From the NCBI GenBank assembly GCA_900208305.1, contig OAPG01000012.1:186001-250000 (forward strand): a stretch of DNA of 64,000 nucleotides, written 5' to 3'. Positions 29,645-39,138 of the stretch are shown one piece after another. The DNA comes from Melanopsichium pennsylvanicum (Eukaryota > Basidiomycota > Ustilaginomycetes > Ustilaginales). Each line of letters starts with the position of its first letter. Position 1 is the first letter of the stretch. The position numbers and the translations under genes were made by a program. The notes beneath the pieces are model-generated. The model searched no databases and had not been told where the DNA came from. It was given only the letters and a program-made list of their open reading frames with translations.

Positions 29645-32600
29645 ATGCCGGCTTCAACCGAAAATGGTCATTCATTAACACTCAGCGATGTGCCCTCCTT
29701 CATCAGCGCTCGTTCTGCCAACACGCTCATTTCTGAGAACCGTCCGACAAGAATTCAGGCAGGCACGCTTCTCGTCTTGAATGGCCTCCTCGATGAACTC
29801 CTCCTCGTCATTCTCAGCTCTGCAAGGAGTCTGGCAACCGATCGCATCAAGTCGGATGGCATGCTCAGAGCCTTCAACAACAACTTGCTCGCCAAAGATG
29901 CCGTGCTCGAGGCGGAGCTGGAGCTGCGAAGCTATCTCGACGGCAGACGAGCTGAAGGAGCAAAAGTGCCCCTCGGTCTCATGGCAACCTCACGTGTCGA
30001 TGGCACTGATAGCTTCCCTGTCCAGAGCGCTTACAAGGCTCTCAGGACTCGATGTCAGTACTACTCGACGCTCGGCGACTGCGATGACGACAGCGCCGCC
30101 AAAGATCAGAACATCATGAGCAGCGATGGTCGGCCAATTGCTACTGTCACGCCACCCGTTGCCATCTATGTGACGGCTCTACTCGAGTTTGTTGGACAGC
30201 ATATCTTGCAAAACGTAGCGCGTGTGATCGAGCGAGATAACTCAGACGAAGCGAGCCTGTACGACCTTCGTGCTGCCATCACAGAGGATGAGCATCTCAA
30301 TCCGCTCTACAACAAGCTGTCGATCAGCCAAGAAATTTCGCGTCGCATCGAAATTCTCGAAGCACGACGACGTAAGATCACCGAAGACGGTGCGAGCCGG
30401 GGTCTTCGATCCGACGCCCGAGTCGTCAAGCCTTGGCACGTTCCAACCGAAGGTGACTTTGATGAAGCAGCCGGACCCGCTCTTTTTTCGTCCAAACGTG
30501 CTTCAATACAGCAGCAGCCTCGAAGCGACAACGGCGTTTCCTCGGCGTCGTCTTCCAGCAGGTACGGGCACGCCACCTCTAGTAGCACCGAACATGCCGA
30601 CTCACTGCGTGCAAGCAGATCCACCCTCCGCACTTGGTCTTCCGTCGCAAACCATGACTTGGACGCAAATGAGGCCGCCTCTCCCGGTAACAGTATAGCC
30701 AAGCAGAATAGCACGCAATCGTCGATGGGGCTCGGTACTACTGGTGCGCGCCCAGATGGGTCAGCCAGCAACATTGTCAGCATCGGAAGGCGGCAGAGCT
30801 CCGACCGTAGCTGGTCGGGCGTCTTTAGCGGTATCAAGCGACGCAACAGCTTCAAGCAAGGGTCAGACAGCATAAATACCTCGGCCCGCCTTCTTTCTCC
30901 GACAACTATTGGCGCAACCAGTGCCAACCAAGCTGACTCGGCACTGGATCCTGACGATGATTTCGAAGCACTCATGCTTTCTGGTCAGACGATGAAGGTC
31001 TCGCTCACCCCAAACCGACTGCATACCATTGAGGTGGCCAAGAAAGGTGGTGACTCCGTTACCGACCTCAGCTCTGCCCGCCGACGTCCTGGCACAGCAG
31101 GTGTTCGCGATGATGTTGCAACTGCAGCAGCTGCCTACGTCCGTGGTCCGAGCCCTTCCCCGACAAGCGGCTCGCAAGGCCCCGCGGGCGGTGAGGGTCT
31201 TGCGTCCAACATCGGCTCGACTGAGAGGACGTCCTCGAGTAGCACGACACCCTCGGATGCAGCGTTCCCACGGCCCAGCTCGCGCGCTTCATTGCAAACG
31301 GCGATGCGGCCAGAAAGAAGGGCCAAGGCACCACCGCCTTCTTCCTACCGTAGCCCATCTCCTGCGCTGATCGGGAACCACAACTTGCTGACGCGTAATA
31401 CAGTGCAAGAAGATACCACGATGGCTGTCCCGCCAGTGAAGACAACGCGACGACAGACACCACGCCTGCAGCCACGGGACGACGAGGCAGAACGCAGTTC
31501 GTCCACAGCTAAAGACCTCGTGGACCTCTTCAAGTCGACGCCGCCTTCTGCTACTCAGGAGAGGCTCAGCAACGTTGGCTCCGACACTTCCTCGATCACC
31601 GAATACACTAACAAGAAGACGGCCATGAGCGATCGCGTGCGAACCTTGTTTGGCCGGAAGTCGAGCAGCAGCACGGGTCATCATTCGCCTTCGTCTCCCA
31701 ATTCGAAGGCTTTCCGCATGCCTCAGCATGCCGATACCAAGGCGAGTCTTGAAAGTTCGCAAGATACGTACATCACCAGCAGCACGACAAACTCGACGGA
31801 GCAAACGCGCTCGCTGGTCTCTCCAAATAACATGCTCTCCAATCGGCAAGCAGCATCTCGTTCATCGACCTCGACTTCGGAACATCCCTTGCCCAGTGCA
31901 GATGCGACTATGGAGGTCAAGCCTACTCCAGACGTTACTGTGATCGAATCAGAGCCTATCTCGGAACGCGAAACGAATGGACTTGGCATCGGTGTTGCCG
32001 CAGTCGCAGGCATGGCAGGAGCAGCAAGTCCAATGGCCGCCGTACGAAGCGCCAGCCACGGCTCCAGGTCGACCAGCCATGCGAGCCAGACCCACAGCAC
32101 TGCAGACGTAACGACTCAGGATGACTCCCTGACCGACGACGCATCCTCGGCATCTAAGCCCAAGACGGCAGACGAACTGGTCAGCCGAAAAGTGCCGTGG
32201 GGTTACAAGCGCAACTCGGCGAGTGCGAGCACAATGGGTGAACGCAATGGCACACCGACATCGGATCGACGACGAAGTGTAGGGTACCAGAGTTCGAACG
32301 GACACAGTGTTCTGCCCGTCCGGGGTCATTTCAACGGTCCTTCATCCGAGAACGGTCATGGAGCAACCACCACTGCGTCTGCACTTCTTACGACTACCGC
32401 TGCCGATGAAACTGATGCATCCTTGCTGTCCGCAAGCTCGACGTCTCGATCTGCAAAAGCGCCAACCGCATGGTCAGGCGCCAGTGGCGCATCAGGCTCG
32501 CACACAATGGTACGAAGAGGGTCTTCCGGTGCCCGGCCTATATCGGCGAACCAGGCGCGCAGACCGATTGGGCATCTCGAGACGATCCAGCTTTTGGCAG

Positions 32601-33253
32601 AGCTGGAGAGAGCCATGCGGCAGTGTCACACTGTCGACGAGTGTCGTGAGCTTGTTCAAAAAGCGATGCACTCCGATGCAGCGCCTTTCACTTGCTCTGA
32701 ATCCCGCGGCAGTGGCATCACCGATGACAACGCTGCTCAAAGTGCTGTGGGCAAGGATGACAAACCGCCTAGCAAAACCGGCGTAGCTGCTGCCGAAGGA
32801 GCCCTGGCTGGTGCAGCTGCTGTAGAACATGCAATAATTTTAGCATCTTCAGGGTCTCGAGTTGAAAAGGGCTCATGTGTCACTGGCAGCGAGGTCCGAG
32901 ACAGTCCAACCCGCGGAACGGAGCTTCGCCCCGGGATGACCCTCGTCAAGCCACCAATTGAAGATCAGGCCACTTCGCTCGAAACTGTTGAGCAAGGCAT
33001 GGTGGTGGCGTGGTTGCTGGGCGGAGATGAAGGCCCGCTTGCTCATCATGACGGCCTGACAGACAAGCTTGACCAGACGGCGTTACCTGTAGCAGCAGAA
33101 GTGTCTGGAGCAGACTCCGGTGAGGCAGCTGGCCGATCTGGGTCGTGGGACTCTCACGTGTCCCGAGGCGACATTTGTGGTTTCGCATCGAGCAGTGTCG
33201 TGTCGCTGCAGTCGAACTACAAGGATGCTCAGGATGACGTGACGGTGAATTGA
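29645..33253 (+). CDS. Ser-rich protein with N-terminal histone-fold-like segments
   Basis: This 1202-residue protein belongs to no family I can name. Residues 37-100 (AGTLLVLNGLLDELLLVILS, then NNLLAKDAVLEAELELRSYL) read as a long helix, a loop and a second helix. Residues 168-224 (PPVAIYVTALLEFVGQHILQ, then a loop and LYDLRAAITEDEHLNPLYNK) closely resemble helices 2-3 of H2A-type histone folds, where PVYLxAVLEYL and HLxLAIxxDEELNxL occupy the same places. From about 260 to 950 the chain is disordered, rich in Ser/Thr/Ala/Pro with RRxS/RxSS sites, and a conserved-looking helix (RPIGHLETIQLLAELERAMR, about 975) precedes a low-complexity C-terminus. No membrane segment or signal is seen. The ATG at 29645 begins the frame and no intron is needed. 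The histone-fold reading is an inference. Confidence 0.6.
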   Translation: MPASTENGHSLTLSDVPSFISARSANTLISENRPTRIQAGTLLVLNGLLDELLLVILSSARSLATDRIKSDGMLRAFNNNLLAKDAVLEAELELRSYLDGRRAEGAKVPLGLMATSRVDGTDSFPVQSAYKALRTRCQYYSTLGDCDDDSAAKDQNIMSSDGRPIATVTPPVAIYVTALLEFVGQHILQNVARVIERDNSDEASLYDLRAAITEDEHLNPLYNKLSISQEISRRIEILEARRRKITEDGASRGLRSDARVVKPWHVPTEGDFDEAAGPALFSSKRASIQQQPRSDNGVSSASSSSRYGHATSSSTEHADSLRASRSTLRTWSSVANHDLDANEAASPGNSIAKQNSTQSSMGLGTTGARPDGSASNIVSIGRRQSSDRSWSGVFSGIKRRNSFKQGSDSINTSARLLSPTTIGATSANQADSALDPDDDFEALMLSGQTMKVSLTPNRLHTIEVAKKGGDSVTDLSSARRRPGTAGVRDDVATAAAAYVRGPSPSPTSGSQGPAGGEGLASNIGSTERTSSSSTTPSDAAFPRPSSRASLQTAMRPERRAKAPPPSSYRSPSPALIGNHNLLTRNTVQEDTTMAVPPVKTTRRQTPRLQPRDDEAERSSSTAKDLVDLFKSTPPSATQERLSNVGSDTSSITEYTNKKTAMSDRVRTLFGRKSSSSTGHHSPSSPNSKAFRMPQHADTKASLESSQDTYITSSTTNSTEQTRSLVSPNNMLSNRQAASRSSTSTSEHPLPSADATMEVKPTPDVTVIESEPISERETNGLGIGVAAVAGMAGAASPMAAVRSASHGSRSTSHASQTHSTADVTTQDDSLTDDASSASKPKTADELVSRKVPWGYKRNSASASTMGERNGTPTSDRRRSVGYQSSNGHSVLPVRGHFNGPSSENGHGATTTASALLTTTAADETDASLLSASSTSRSAKAPTAWSGASGASGSHTMVRRGSSGARPISANQARRPIGHLETIQLLAELERAMRQCHTVDECRELVQKAMHSDAAPFTCSESRGSGITDDNAAQSAVGKDDKPPSKTGVAAAEGALAGAAAVEHAIILASSGSRVEKGSCVTGSEVRDSPTRGTELRPGMTLVKPPIEDQATSLETVEQGMVVAWLLGGDEGPLAHHDGLTDKLDQTALPVAAEVSGADSGEAAGRSGSWDSHVSRGDICGFASSSVVSLQSNYKDAQDDVTVN

Positions 33254-34642
33254 ATCATCGGGCAGAAGTACGCCAGCGCTGCTTGATCGGCCGAAAGCAC
33301 TGTGGTCTAATGTATGAAAGTCTAGCAGTGACGAGCTCGCGTTGATTGTATGAAGTAGCGACACGTGTAAATTTCTATCGTCCTTGTAGCATGCTGTGTG
33401 TGCAGCGTCTGATAGCCATTCGAGCAAGCTTTTTCAACTACGGGACTGCCCTATTGCACCTTCTCCTCGTGCAGTGCAGTGCACCTTTGCTCTACCTTTC
33501 ACCTTCTGTGCAAGGGCTGCGAATCTGTCGATTCGGGCTGCGGCGGCGAGACTTGTCCACAAAAGGCAAATGCTGAGATACGGTATCATCTCAAGCAAAA
33601 GTAAAGTAGACAGCGACCGTGTGAGCTAACTTAATCGCAAGATGGATCGTGGAGTCGGGTCTCGTGGTTGACAAGGGAAGCGTGGCGAACTCTTTGCTTT
33701 GGTGGGTTTGCACATTCACTTGACATTTTGACCTTCTCACGTTTGCCACAACCAAGAGCTTCTCAGGTGTGACTCAGACGCATCCGGTTGAGATCCCGCC
33801 TCTGCTTTTCGAAGTCGGTCGTCGATACAACACACTTCGTGCGATCTTTACAGTGTAGAACTGCACAAGGAACTCCTCTTTCAACCACCTTTACACCACC
33901 CTGATCCCGCGATTCCACCTCCCCCCCCATCTCGACCACCTCCCTCTCCTTGACCTTCTCCAGTACTTTGCTGAGAAGTAAGCACCACCAAACAGCTCAA
34001 CGCAGTAGTCAGGGCCTCATTGATTTAGCCAATCCAGAGCCACAGACAGCCCAGCAAATCTACCTTGTGGTCAGCTGGGTGAGCGCAAGGCGTTCAATGA
34101 CCTCTCAACGCCCAACGCAAGCACCTTTGATCCTGAGTACAAGCAAGTTACAGCAAGGACAGAGAATCACACGCGGATTCACAAAGAGTTTTGGCCCCCG
34201 TCAACCCACTGTCCCTCCCAAAGCCACCCACCAAAGGCAAACCTTGTCGACTCGCCCTTGCCCCCTCACCGACTTTTGCATCTAGCTCCGTGGGTATCTT
34301 ATGGCGAGTCTGAAACTATCGCATATGATGTTGCTCCGCTGCTGGAAAGTTGTCGAGCATCGTGTAAGACTTCATCTTTATGGGAACGCAATACATTTGT
34401 CAAGGGCTGCTCCTACCCTCTAGGGCCTTGCTTTGAGCTTTGTTGTATCCAACCATCTACTCTACCCCATCTTCCCTCCTCCCTTTCCCTCTCCTCTCCT
34501 CGGTACATTGAATATAAAAAAATCTCTCTTCCTTACGCTTGAACCTCCCTTCCGCAATCACCACAGCTTACATCACGCCATCAATCAAACCCAACAAATA
34601 CAATAGTAACAACAACAGAGTGGCTTAGAGGTGGTCCTCAGA
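33254..34642. other. Intergenic region upstream of the MFS transporter
   Basis: In this 1.4-kb stretch the distal half shows no structure that I recognise. The proximal part is C/T-rich (33900-34500), and a TATAAAAA element at 34513-34520 lies 123 bp upstream of the ATG. Confidence 0.5.
34513..34520 (+). promoter_or_regulatory. TATA box of the MFS transporter
   Basis: TATAAAAA stands at a plausible distance (123 bp) from the start codon at 34643, with a CT-rich stretch downstream as in many fungal promoters. Assigned by position and sequence only. Confidence 0.45.
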
Positions 34643-34996
34643 ATGACAAGCACGACATCGCCGGAGGCCGTCATAAAAACTACGCGCGACATTGAAAGAG
34701 CCTCTTCTTCCGAAGATGAAAAGCATCACACCGAATCCAAGCACAGCGGCAGAGTTGTCACGGTGCCATCCCTCTATGCCAGTGGTACTTTCAAGTCGCA
34801 GCCGAGCTTGATCATGTACGATGCACAAACGGAAAACAAGTTGGTTCGCAAAATTGATCTGTACATTGTGCCAATTGTCGCCATGCTTTATCTCATGTGT
34901 AAGTCTATACCCCAACGCTCCTCTCCCCTTCTTCTTCTTCTTCTTCTTCTTCTTCTTCTTCTTCTTCTTCTTCTTCTTCTTCTTCTTCTTCTTCAC

Positions 34997-35068
<72 letters not shown>

Positions 35069-36552
35069 AGCTGACACTGCGAGTACTCTGCTATGCATAA
35101 TGATGCGCGGGCAAAATAGGCTTCATCGACAGAGCCAACGTAGGAAATGCCCGTATCGCAGGCCTCGAAAAGGATCTTGGCATGAATCCCAAGAGTTACG
35201 ACTTTAACATTCTCCTCACCGCCTTCTATGCTGCCTATGCGGCTTTTGAAATCCCCTCAACCACCCTGACCAAAATCCTCGGACCTGGTCGATGGATACC
35301 TTCCATGGCTTTCTTGTTCGGGCTTCTCTCGATGGTCAATGGCTTTGTCACCAACTTTGGCAGCGCCATCGCCGTTCGATTTCTTCTCGGTGTCGCGGAA
35401 GCCGGAATGCTTCCGTCCATCGCATACTATTTGAGTAGATGGTACAAGAAGGACGAACTCGTATTGAGACTGGGACTGTACTTGGTAATGGCTCCCAGTG
35501 CCGGTGCTTTCGGTGGATTGTTGGCCAGTGCCATCTTAAAGATTCCTCAGATGGGTAGTGTCAAGGGTTGGGAACAGATTTTCCTCATCGGTAAGTGCTC
35601 TCTCCCCCGCCTCGCTACATTTTTTTTAACAAATTTGTTTTGGTTTGGATATGACCGGTCTCACATTTTTATGCTTGACAAATTTACCATGATAGAGGGT
35701 CTCGTCACCATGATTGTCGCAATCATTGCGTACTTTACCCTCACCGACTCGATTCACACAGCTCGATGGCTCACAGAGGAGGAGAAAACATTCCTTCAAG
35801 CTCGTCTGAAATCCGAAATGGTGGGTCAAAAACAACTCGTTGATAAGACGCACAAAAAGTTGCTCTGGAAAGGCATCATTTCGACCACATCGCTTTGTTG
35901 CGCTGCCATGTTCTTCCTCGTTAACATTGCGGTTCAGGGCAATTCCGTTTTTTTACCTAGTATTGTAAGAAATATTTATCCTCCGCCAAAGTATACGGTG
36001 ATTCAGCAACAATTGCTTACGGTGCCTCCCAACGTGGCAGGAGCTATTGCGACTTTGGTGTTTGCATACTATTCGGCCAAGTTTCGGATTCGATGGGTGT
36101 TTGTGGTTGCGGGTTCGATTGTGATGATGATTGGATATGCCATGTTTTTAGGATCCAAGAATCTTTACTTTCAATATGCTGCGTCGTTCTTTGCAACTTC
36201 AGGCGCTTTTACTCAAGGTGCATTGTTGCCAGCCTACGCCGCGGTGAATGCCAACAACGACAGTGAAAGGACTGGCGCTATAGCTGTTACCGTCTTCTTT
36301 GGTAATCTTGGTGGATTGATCTCCACTTGGTCGTACCTTTCCAAGTACTCACCAGACTTTGTTCCAGGAAACGCCCTCAATTGTGCAGGAGCAGTCGTCA
36401 TGGTCATCATCAGCGTGTGCTTGGTGACATGGCAAAGGTGGGAGAACAAGCAGAGACAAATGGGTAAAAGGGATCATAGGTTGCAAAGGCTCACAGACGA
36501 AGAAATTCAGTTGCTTGGTTCAGATCATCCCCATTTTAGACTCAGATATTAA
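34643..36552 (+). CDS. MFS transporter, anion:cation symporter (Dal5/Tna1-like) family
   Basis: This is a plasma-membrane permease of the family that imports allantoate, nicotinate and related carboxylates; the substrate is unknown. Three exons are supported: 34643-34898, 35120-35590 and 35696-36552, giving 527 residues. Intron 1 (34899-35119, GTAAGT...ATAG) joins MLYLM to CFIDRANVGNARIAGLEKDL, restoring the diagnostic family motif. Intron 2 (35591-35695, GTAAGT...GATAG) joins QIFLI to EGLVTMIVA. The chain shows the expected GRWIPSMAFLFGLLSMVNGF, RFLLGVAEAGMLPSIAYYLS, a central cytosolic loop beginning WLTEEEKTF, and six further membrane segments to a short charged tail. Intron 1 is largely CTT and CT microsatellite. 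It is followed by PHO89 on the opposite strand, convergent. Confidence 0.88.
34928..34994. repeat. (CTT)n microsatellite
   Basis: About 22 uninterrupted CTT triplets inside intron 1 of the MFS gene. Confidence 0.95.
35001..35060. repeat. (TC)n microsatellite
   Basis: About 30 uninterrupted TC dinucleotides inside the same intron, just upstream of a CTCTTAG alternative acceptor-like site at 35070. Confidence 0.95.
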
Positions 36553-37251
36553 ACGGGCTACAAGAGGATATAAAAAAAAAGAGCGCAATTCGGCGGCGCT
36601 GTTCCCTTCCCTGTCCTACAGTATACGATATATGTTTTTCAGTACAAGTAATGGTAAATTCGTGTCACGATCAAAGTCCATTTCTCGAACGTTTATATGT
36701 GGAACATGGATGCACTTATGAGAGAGTGTCGAGCGTTTTATGTTTACGAAGTCGGTGCGATAAAGAAGACGTTGACGTCCAAGTTGAAAGGAGACAGAAT
36801 ATACGATATATTAATGTGAGAAAAGAACAATAGACAGAGTCAAGGTGCAATGCACAATGAACAAATATGTCAAGAATTGATCCAGGCACACAGATATAAT
36901 GGCTCGCCATGGAAAATTGGGACCTCGCTCAACACAATTAAGCCCTTTGTGCCTCCTATTCATCATCATCATAAGTTGCGGCCATTCCGCTGTACAAAGC
37001 CCCGGCGAAATAGACATAAATCATACACACTACTGTATGAAATATTTCCAACACTCTCTCGATGGGCTGATTTAAACAGTGACAAATTGTTTTCCACCAT
37101 TTACAAGGTTCACTGAAACATCTAGTGATTTTGAAAGTACTTGTATATCTGCGTTGATGAAGCAGGGTGTAGATGATTAAGAATAGGTATATATAGAATT
37201 TTTCCACAACCGGGATTTTTGTTTTTATCTCATTTCACCTTGTGCCTGTAT
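36553..37251. other. Convergent intergenic region MFS / PHO89
   Basis: These 699 AT-rich bp lie between two convergent genes and serve as 3' regions for both. No gene or RNA recognised. Confidence 0.5.
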
Positions 37252-39138
37252 TTAGAGAGCGGGGGCAGGGGTGTTCCATCCTGGTGCGTTGAGGATGATG
37301 GCAAGGAGACAACCCGAGATCAAACCTGCGATGGGCAAAGTGAGAATCCAAGAGAAAAAGATCCAACCGAGCATACGCCAATTCATTGCCTTGTAATCAC
37401 CATTGCAAAGACCCACAGCCAAGGTGGCACCAGTGAAGGACTGGGTGGACGAAACTGGAAGACCGAGGTAAGAAGCGATTATTACTGTGATGGAAGCACC
37501 CAACTCCATCGAGAAGCCTCTGGAAGGTGAATGCATGGTAAGACGATTGCCAAGAACACTCATGAGCTTCCAACCATATGTACCAAGACCAATCACAATG
37601 GCTGCACCACCGTAAGCCAAAATCCAAACCGGAACAGGCTCCTTGGAACCTGGGAATTCGGAAGTGCTCCAAACCGAGTACACCACTGCAAGAGGACCAA
37701 TCGCATTAGAAACATCGTTGGCACCGTGAGCGAACGAAGCAGTGCAAGCAGTCATGACTTGCATAAACGAGTACAAGTGTTCGACTCGATTATCGTACTG
37801 TTCAGCAACCGCATGCATTTGATGAAGCTTGGCCTTCTCCTTCTCGCTTCCGTGAGCCTGCATCGCGTGGATATCCGTCCTGAGACCAGCCGAAAGAGAA
37901 TACCAGATCCAGGCAAGAGAGTTGTACCTGATTATAGTGTACAGGTTCCAAGGCTCGAGCCAGCTTCCGTCATAAGTGCGATAATTGGGAGGGGTGGGTC
38001 GACCGGGAATGTGGTTAGGGTCGATCTGGACGGGTCGAGCAGCTTCGAGTTCAGCCTCGACGCGGGCGAGCTGCGAAGCGCGCACCTGGTCTTTTTTGGT
38101 GTCGGATTGGAAGAGCTTAGACTCCTTCTCCTCGGTGATTGGTGAAGCGTGATTGTCCGAGGTGGCCGAGTTGATCTCATCGGCGTTGTTGTCTGGCTCG
38201 AGAGCAGCGCCTGCGACAGCGGGATGAGCGCCAGCAGCGGCGGCGATACGAGCAGAATCGTCGGCGGGGTCTGCAAAATTGTGAAGACGGTAGTCGGGGA
38301 CAGCCGAGTCAGCGGTGATAGCATCCTGAGGAGCGGGACGCCACCACAGAAGAGGACCCATGAAAAAGTGGTACCATCTCAAGGTGTAATCGCCCTTGAC
38401 GACCTTTGCGTGAACGTAAGGGAGCCAGAAGATGAGCGAAAGAGCAGCTACAACCGAAGCGGTACCCAGAACAGCACCGGCAGTGGTCGAAGGAGGGAGT
38501 TCATCCAAGTCGAGCGAAGGCGAACCCTTGACGATGATCGAAACGGTAAGAACACCAGAGACGACGAAAAAGTAGATGGGAGCGGTGATGAGACCGACCA
38601 TGACGGGGTTCTTGGACTTGAGAACGACATACTTGGTGATCAAATAGACGATGGCTGCGAAAGCACCGGCAACAGCAGGAGCGATACCCCAAGAAGCAAA
38701 GATCTGTGCAACCCCGTTCCAACCCCACTTGACACCCTTAGCACCGTTGACGGCGATACCGACTCCAATGACGGAACCGACAGTGGTGTGAGTGGTCGAG
38801 ACAGGCATAGCATTGCGAGTAGCAAAAGTGAGCCAAGTAGCCGAGCCGATGATGGAGCAAGTGAATGCGAGAAGAAGGACCGAAGCGTTTCCATTGAAAA
38901 CGTCGAGGTCGATGATACCATTTTTTATGGTGGAAGCGACACGGGCACCGACAAGAACGGCGCCGAGGAATTCGCAAATGGCAGCAGCAAACATGGCTTG
39001 CCTGAAAGTCAACGACTTGGAAGAGACCGAGGTGGCGAACGAGTTGGCGACATCGTTGGCACCGATACCGTACGCGTCGACGAACGCACCGATCATGGAA
39101 AAGGCGAAGAGGTAGTCATAATCGTGGTACTTGGGCAT
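37252..39138 (-). CDS. PHO89: Na+/phosphate symporter, Pho89/PHO-4 type
   Basis: This 628-residue PiT-family phosphate permease is expected in the plasma membrane and usually active at alkaline pH and low phosphate. Both copies of the inverted-repeat signature are present: GIGANDVANSFATSV (about 25-39) and HGANDVSNAIGPLAVVY (near 471), along with TRNAMPVSTTHTTVGSVIG (near 108) and GLPVSSTQSFTGATLAVGL (near 570). About six to seven membrane segments precede, and about five follow, a large hydrophilic loop (about 255-430) that is rich in Asp/Glu/Ala. The start MPKYHDYDY at 39138 fits the family length. One CACGTG (39860-39865) sits 722 bp upstream. Codon bias is strong and produces a 369-codon antisense open frame that is not a gene. 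Confidence 0.93.
   Translation of the reverse strand: MPKYHDYDYLFAFSMIGAFVDAYGIGANDVANSFATSVSSKSLTFRQAMFAAAICEFLGAVLVGARVASTIKNGIIDLDVFNGNASVLLLAFTCSIIGSATWLTFATRNAMPVSTTHTTVGSVIGVGIAVNGAKGVKWGWNGVAQIFASWGIAPAVAGAFAAIVYLITKYVVLKSKNPVMVGLITAPIYFFVVSGVLTVSIIVKGSPSLDLDELPPSTTAGAVLGTASVVAALSLIFWLPYVHAKVVKGDYTLRWYHFFMGPLLWWRPAPQDAITADSAVPDYRLHNFADPADDSARIAAAAGAHPAVAGAALEPDNNADEINSATSDNHASPITEEKESKLFQSDTKKDQVRASQLARVEAELEAARPVQIDPNHIPGRPTPPNYRTYDGSWLEPWNLYTIIRYNSLAWIWYSLSAGLRTDIHAMQAHGSEKEKAKLHQMHAVAEQYDNRVEHLYSFMQVMTACTASFAHGANDVSNAIGPLAVVYSVWSTSEFPGSKEPVPVWILAYGGAAIVIGLGTYGWKLMSVLGNRLTMHSPSRGFSMELGASITVIIASYLGLPVSSTQSFTGATLAVGLCNGDYKAMNWRMLGWIFFSWILTLPIAGLISGCLLAIILNAPGWNTPAPAL

Larger units (their letters stand above)
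34899..35119 (+). other. Intron 1 of the MFS transporter, mostly microsatellite
   Basis: The donor is GTAAGT and the acceptor AAAATAG|G. Inside lie about 22 copies of CTT (34928-34994) and about 30 copies of TC (35001-35060). Splicing is required to give the CFIDRANVGNARIAG motif. Confidence 0.85.

Noticed and set aside
34631..35207. Plus-strand frames of 128-147 codons through poly-Leu/poly-Phe and Ser-Leu repeats
   Set aside because: They are intron 1 of the MFS gene read as coding; splicing restores the conserved motif.
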